From an uncultured Polaribacter sp. (GTDB lineage Bacteria; Bacteroidota; Bacteroidia; Flavobacteriales; Flavobacteriaceae), in the NCBI GenBank assembly GCA_937936695.1, contig CALHCK010000071.1, positions 1 to 9,669 on the forward strand: DNA of 9,669 nucleotides, read 5' to 3'. Below, piece by piece: positions 6,019-9,669 of this stretch. Position numbers and translations under genes: made by a program. Each line of letters begins with the position of its first letter. The stretch's first letter is position 1. The notes beneath the pieces were generated by a model. The model was not told where the DNA came from. It did no database searches and was given only the letters and a program-made list of their open reading frames with translations.

Positions 6019-6038
6019 CAGCTTTTAAAAGCAATGCA

Positions 6039-9000
6039 ATGCAATATAATCATCAAGAGATAGAAAAAAATTGGCAGAAATTTTGGGCAGATAACCAAAC
6101 TTTTAAAGCAAGTAATCAATCTGATAAACCTAAGTATTATGTACTAGATATGTTTCCTTACCCAAGTGGTGCAGGGTTACATGTTGGACATCCGTTAGGG
6201 TATATTGCGAGTGATATTTATGCGCGTTACAAACGCCATAAGGGATTTAATGTATTGCATCCGCAAGGATATGATTCTTTTGGATTGCCAGCAGAACAAT
6301 ATGCAATACAAACAGGACAACATCCTGCAAAGACTACAGAAACAAATATTGCTACGTATAGAAATCAACTAGATAAAATTGGTTTTTCTTTTGATTGGAG
6401 CAGAGAAGTACGAACTTCTAGTACAGAATATTATAAATGGACTCAGTGGATTTTTATACAGTTGTTTAACTCTTGGTATAATAAAGATACTGATAAGGCA
6501 GAAGATATATCATCATTAATAAAAATATTTGAAACAGCAGGTAACAAAGATGTAAATGCAGTTTCTGATGAAGATATTATTTCTTTTGATGCAGAAAAGT
6601 GGAATGCTTTTTCAGAAAAAGAAAAAGAAGAAATATTATTACAATATCGTTTAACGTTTTTGTCTGATACAGAAGTAAACTGGTGTCCTGCATTAGGTAC
6701 TGTTTTAGCTAATGATGAAATTATAAATGGTGTTTCAGAGCGTGGTAGTCATCCTGTTATTAGAAAAAAAATGACACAATGGTCTATGCGAATATCTGCA
6801 TATGCGCAACGTTTGTTAGATGGTTTAACAAATATAGATTGGCCACAACCTTTAAAAGATTCTCAAACAAATTGGATTGGTAGAAGTCAAGGAGCCATGG
6901 TTTCTTTTAGTGTTTTGGCAGATGCTACAAATACTCCAAAAGAAGTAAAGTTGTCTTACAAAGAGTTAGAAGCTTTAAAAGAAATGCGTTTAAATTTAAC
7001 TGAGGCTGAAAATGTGCTTTGGAATGAATTAAAAAACAAAAAAGGCGCTTCAAAATTCAGAAAAAAATACACTGTAGGTTCTTTTCTAGTAGATTATATC
7101 TGTTTAGCAAAAAACATTATTGTTGAGTTTGCTGGTAAAGAAGATGAAGCTGAGAGAACTACATTTTTTAATAATAAAGGATTTAATGTAATTCGTTTTA
7201 CTAACGATGAAGTGTTAGAAAATGTTTTAGGTGTAGTTTCTAAAATAAATACTGCAATTCAGTTTCCAAAAGAAATTGAAGTTTCAACTGAAACAGGAGA
7301 AGCAAAATTAATAGCTAGTAAATATAAAATAGATGTATTTACAACAAGACCCGATACTATTTTTGGAGTTTCGTTTATGACATTGGCTCCTGAGCACGAA
7401 TTGGTATCTAAAATTGTTACTAATGAGCAAAAAGATGCTGTAGATGCTTATATAAAAGCTACTGCAAAACGTTCTGAAAGAGATAGAATGGCAGATGTAA
7501 AAACAATATCAGGTGTATTTACAGGTGCGTATGCGTTACACCCTTTTTCTGGTGTAAAAATTCCTATTTGGATTGGAGATTATGTATTGGCTAGTTATGG
7601 TACTGGTGCTGTTATGGCTGTGCCTTGTGGAGATCAGAGAGATTATGATTTTGCAAAGTATTTTAACATTCAGATTCCTAATATCTTTGAAAATGTAGAT
7701 ATTTCTGAAGAGGCTCATGCTGATAAAGATGGAACAGTAATTGCAAATTCAGATTTTTTATCTGGATTAAAATATAAGAAAGCAGTTAAGTTAGCTATAT
7801 ACGAACTTGAAAAAAGAGGTATTGGTTACGGAAAAATAAATTATAGATTACGTGATGCTGTTTTTAGCAGACAGCGTTATTGGGGAGAGCCATTTCCTGT
7901 ATACTACAAAGATGGAATGCCACAAATGATTGATGCTAAATATTTACCTATTGTATTGCCAGAGGTAGAAAAATATTTACCTACAGAGGATGGAAAACCA
8001 CCTTTAGGAAATGCAGAAGTTTGGGCTTGGGATACTACTACAAATTCTGTGGTAAGTAATAGTAAAATTAATAATGAAACTGTTTGGCCGTTAGAATTAA
8101 ATACTATGCCAGGGTGGGCAGGTAGTTCTTGGTATTTTAATAGATACATGGATGCTACAAATGCTAACGAATTTGCAAGTAAAGAGGCTTTAGAGTACTG
8201 GAAAGAGGTAGATTTATATATTGGTGGCTCTGAGCATGCAACAGGACATTTATTATATGCTCGTTTTTGGCAAAAATTCTTATTTGATAAAGGAATTGTA
8301 CCTGTTGATGAGTTTGCTAAGAAATTAATAAACCAAGGGATGATTTTAGGAACATCTGCTTTTGTGTATAAGGCTACGTCTTTTGTTAAAAACGGATGTG
8401 CCATAGATAAATCTAATGATGACGTTATAGAAAAAATACCTGAAATTTTTGTTTCTAAAAATTTATTTACTTCTGCTAACGAATTTGAAGATGTTGTAAA
8501 AAATTATTTATTAGATAATAAACTTTTACATCCTAATTATGCAGATTTAGTAATGATTACTAAAACGGCTTTACATGCAGATGTTGCTTTGGTAAATGCA
8601 TCGGATGAGTTAGATGTAGAAGGATTTAAAAATCATTCTTTAAATTCTGATTATAAAAATGCGCAATTTGTTTTAGAAGGAGATAAATATATTGTTGGAC
8701 GTGAGGTAGAAAAAATGTCTAAATCTAAATACAATGTAGTAAATCCTGATTTAATTTGTGAAGAATATGGAGCAGATGCATTGCGTTTGTTTGAAATGTT
8801 TTTAGGGCCTTTAGAGCAAACAAAGCCTTGGAAAACATCGGGTATTTCTGGAGTGTATTCTTTCTTAAAAAAATTATGGAAACTATTCTTTAACGGTGAA
8901 GATTTTTCTGTTTCAGAAGAAAAAGCAACCAAAGATGAGTTAAAAATTGTACACAAAACAATTAAAAAGGTAGAAGAAGATATTGAGCACTTTTCTTTTA

Positions 9001-9392
9001 ATACTTCTGTATCTACTTTTATGATTGCGGTAAATGAATTAACAGCTTTAAAATGTAATAAAAGAGAAATTTTAGAACCTTTATTAGTTTTATTATCTCC
9101 GTATGCACCGCATATTACAGAAGAATTATGGAATAAATTAGGGCATAAGGAATCTATTTCTACAGCTGATTTTCCTGTTTTTGAAGCAAAACATTTGGTA
9201 GAAAGTGCTAAAAATTACCCAATTTCTTTTAATGGTAAAATGCGTTTTACATTAGAATTGCCTTTAGATTTATCTAAAGAAGAAATAGAAAAAACAGTAA
9301 TGACACATGAAAAAACAATTGCACAGTTAGATGGTAGAACACCTAAAAAAGTAATTGTAGTACCTGGTAAAATTGTAAATATAGTTGGTTAG
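6039..9392 (+). CDS. leuS: leucyl-tRNA synthetase with embedded DUF559 domain, 1117 aa
   Basis: Class Ia synthetase that charges tRNA-Leu in the cytoplasm and hydrolyses mischarged tRNA. Residues are numbered from the ATG at 6039 (MQYNHQEIEKNWQ, the usual LeuRS start); an in-frame TTG at 5997 lies upstream of the -7 box and is rejected. Catalytic motifs are intact: HVGH at 48-51 and KMSKS at 892-896. NWCP (214-217) marks the zinc-finger-like region and WIGRS (279-283) the entry to the CP1 editing domain. Editing residues are present: TTRPDT (435-440, including the specificity Thr440) and GTGAVMAVP...DQRD with Asp535 in the place of the essential Asp. The anticodon-binding helices are at about 965-1040 and the C-terminal tRNA-binding domain at about 1062-1117. 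The protein is roughly 250 residues longer than E. coli LeuRS. About 125 extra residues, including a DUF559 domain, lie between WIGRS and TTRPDT, and more lie ahead of KMSKS (about 783-840). Confidence 0.97.
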   Translation: MQYNHQEIEKNWQKFWADNQTFKASNQSDKPKYYVLDMFPYPSGAGLHVGHPLGYIASDIYARYKRHKGFNVLHPQGYDSFGLPAEQYAIQTGQHPAKTTETNIATYRNQLDKIGFSFDWSREVRTSSTEYYKWTQWIFIQLFNSWYNKDTDKAEDISSLIKIFETAGNKDVNAVSDEDIISFDAEKWNAFSEKEKEEILLQYRLTFLSDTEVNWCPALGTVLANDEIINGVSERGSHPVIRKKMTQWSMRISAYAQRLLDGLTNIDWPQPLKDSQTNWIGRSQGAMVSFSVLADATNTPKEVKLSYKELEALKEMRLNLTEAENVLWNELKNKKGASKFRKKYTVGSFLVDYICLAKNIIVEFAGKEDEAERTTFFNNKGFNVIRFTNDEVLENVLGVVSKINTAIQFPKEIEVSTETGEAKLIASKYKIDVFTTRPDTIFGVSFMTLAPEHELVSKIVTNEQKDAVDAYIKATAKRSERDRMADVKTISGVFTGAYALHPFSGVKIPIWIGDYVLASYGTGAVMAVPCGDQRDYDFAKYFNIQIPNIFENVDISEEAHADKDGTVIANSDFLSGLKYKKAVKLAIYELEKRGIGYGKINYRLRDAVFSRQRYWGEPFPVYYKDGMPQMIDAKYLPIVLPEVEKYLPTEDGKPPLGNAEVWAWDTTTNSVVSNSKINNETVWPLELNTMPGWAGSSWYFNRYMDATNANEFASKEALEYWKEVDLYIGGSEHATGHLLYARFWQKFLFDKGIVPVDEFAKKLINQGMILGTSAFVYKATSFVKNGCAIDKSNDDVIEKIPEIFVSKNLFTSANEFEDVVKNYLLDNKLLHPNYADLVMITKTALHADVALVNASDELDVEGFKNHSLNSDYKNAQFVLEGDKYIVGREVEKMSKSKYNVVNPDLICEEYGADALRLFEMFLGPLEQTKPWKTSGISGVYSFLKKLWKLFFNGEDFSVSEEKATKDELKIVHKTIKKVEEDIEHFSFNTSVSTFMIAVNELTALKCNKREILEPLLVLLSPYAPHITEELWNKLGHKESISTADFPVFEAKHLVESAKNYPISFNGKMRFTLELPLDLSKEEIEKTVMTHEKTIAQLDGRTPKKVIVVPGKIVNIVG
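6935..7274 (+). repeat. 10-nt direct repeats flanking the DUF559 insert in leuS
   Basis: TCCAAAAGAA occurs at 6935-6944 and at 7265-7274, exactly 330 nt (110 codons) apart and in the same frame. The encoded residues are also alike over seven positions: PKEVKLS (300-306) and PKEIEVS (410-416). The pair brackets the DUF559 domain closely, as a target-site duplication or recombination scar would. A chance match in A-rich DNA cannot be excluded. Confidence 0.55.
6960..7257 (+). other. DUF559 (Vsr-like nuclease fold) domain encoded inside leuS
   Basis: LeuRS residues about 308-406 follow the DUF559 pattern in order: EMRLNLTEAENVLWNEL (helix with Glu324 and Trp328), SKFRKKYTVGSFLVDYIC (strands with Asp352), IIVEFAG (Glu363), ERTTFFNNKGFNVIRFTNDEVLENV (Arg373, then the strand and helix ending the fold). 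DUF559 belongs to the PD-(D/E)XK endonuclease group related to the Vsr mismatch nuclease. The Asp and Glu of the active site are in place. However, the Asp-Gly after the Glu is Ala-Gly, and the His and acidic residues normally found in the following loop are missing, with the loop shortened. Nuclease activity is therefore doubtful, and the domain may serve a structural or tRNA-binding role. Confidence 0.85.
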
Positions 9393-9436
9393 TGTATTTT
9401 TAAAAGATACTCTGTAATATTAAAAGTGAATATTAA

Positions 9437-9669
9437 ATGAACATTTTCGAAATTTTAGGAATGTTAGCTGCTGTAATTACTACAGGGTCTTTTTTACCTC
9501 AGGTTTATAAAACCTGGAAAACTAAAGATACCAAGGCTTTGTCTTTAACCATGTATATTACTTTTTTTATAGGAGTGGCTTTGTGGTTGGTGTATGGTAT
9601 TTATTTAGATAGTATGCCAATGATTATAGCAAATACTATTACAGCAATATCTGCATTGGCACTAATTGC
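9437..9669 (+). CDS. SemiSWEET/PQ-loop transporter, 3' end cut by the window
   Basis: The first 77 residues of a small three-helix membrane protein of the SemiSWEET (MtN3/saliva, PQ-loop) family. These proteins dimerise to form a bidirectional sugar channel. Helix 1 (about 5-22) carries the signature Pro21-Gln22 in GSFLPQVYKTWKTKDTKALS. Helix 2 is at about 38-57 (MYITFFIGVALWLVYGIY), and helix 3 begins at about 61 (MPMIIANTITAISALALI) with Asn66 at the position of the conserved pore Asn. Family members are usually 85-95 residues, so only about ten are missing. The start ATG is 44 nt after the leuS stop with no clear terminator between, so co-transcription with leuS is possible. A 7-bp AT-only hairpin (9415-9435) sits just before the start. 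The substrate cannot be told from sequence. Confidence 0.9.
   Translation, partial: MNIFEILGMLAAVITTGSFLPQVYKTWKTKDTKALSLTMYITFFIGVALWLVYGIYLDSMPMIIANTITAISALALI

Noticed and set aside
5997..6038. Extended leuS start at TTG 5997
   Set aside because: It lies upstream of the TAAATTTG -7 box and would add 14 residues not seen in LeuRS. The ATG at 6039 gives the standard N-terminus.
5982..6038. T-box or leader-peptide attenuator before leuS
   Set aside because: Only about 60 nt separate the previous terminator from the start codon, and the predicted leader is about 15 nt. No T-box sequence or Leu-rich leader peptide is present.
6900..7320. Intein in leuS
   Set aside because: The insert lacks a splice-junction Cys/Ser start and a His-Asn ending followed by Cys/Ser/Thr, and its sequence follows DUF559 rather than the HINT fold.
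7904..8404. 166-codon open frame antisense to leuS
   Set aside because: It lies wholly opposite conserved LeuRS sequence, has no promoter box, signal or recognisable domain, and its residues look like a mirror of the leuS codons. It is a shadow frame.
8651..8956. 101-codon antisense frame opposite the KMSKS region of leuS
   Set aside because: Same reasons as above; the conserved synthetase motif on the plus strand fully explains the sequence.
6039..9392. leuS length as an assembly or frameshift artefact
   Set aside because: The frame is open for 1117 codons with all motifs in the correct order, and the DUF559 part is in frame with codon use like its surroundings.
1..9669. CRISPR arrays, tRNA or rRNA genes, insertion sequences
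   Set aside because: I looked for spaced direct repeats, cloverleaf patterns and transposase motifs on both strands and saw none.

Overview
The window is strongly AT-rich. Its gene content, the lack of Shine-Dalgarno sequences, and several TAnnTTTG elements just upstream of start codons (the Bacteroidota sigma -7 box) point to the Bacteroidota, most likely a marine member of the Flavobacteriaceae. The protein types agree: a FeoB-associated Cys-rich mini-protein, a DUF2911 lipid-free exported protein, and the long flavobacterial form of LeuRS.

Layout. Positions 1-42 may be the tail of an upstream gene, closed by a hairpin terminator. A 273-nt non-coding stretch follows, then a 51-residue zinc-ribbon protein (355-510). 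This gene converges on rseP (566-1912, minus strand), an intramembrane M50 zinc protease, and they share a bidirectional terminator. rseP is divergent from a SCO/SenC thioredoxin-fold protein (2079-2765, plus).

Immediately downstream is a ferrous-iron uptake unit: feoA (2817-3041), feoB (3048-5159) and a 38-residue FeoB-associated protein (5159-5275). They are packed with 6-nt and -1-nt spacings. The unit has its own promoter, and a perfect 17-nt palindrome of 7-1-7 type lies between the two promoter boxes, as expected for a Fur-family operator. Next are an exported DUF2911 protein (5379-5921) with a strong terminator, leuS (6039-9392), and a nearly complete SemiSWEET/PQ-loop transporter running off the window end (9437-9669).

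The most unusual object is leuS. The enzyme is 1117 residues long and has all its catalytic and editing signatures. A roughly 100-residue DUF559 (Vsr-like, PD-(D/E)XK nuclease fold) domain is embedded in frame at the base of the CP1 editing domain, between WIGRS and TTRPDT. A 10-nt perfect direct repeat exactly 330 nt (110 codons) apart brackets the domain, which looks like a trace of the insertion event. The nuclease active site appears only partly conserved. A second extra segment lies ahead of KMSKS.

The remaining genes are ordinary housekeeping or nutrient genes. Several start sites needed correction because promoter boxes lie on top of the longest-ORF starts (feoA, leuS).
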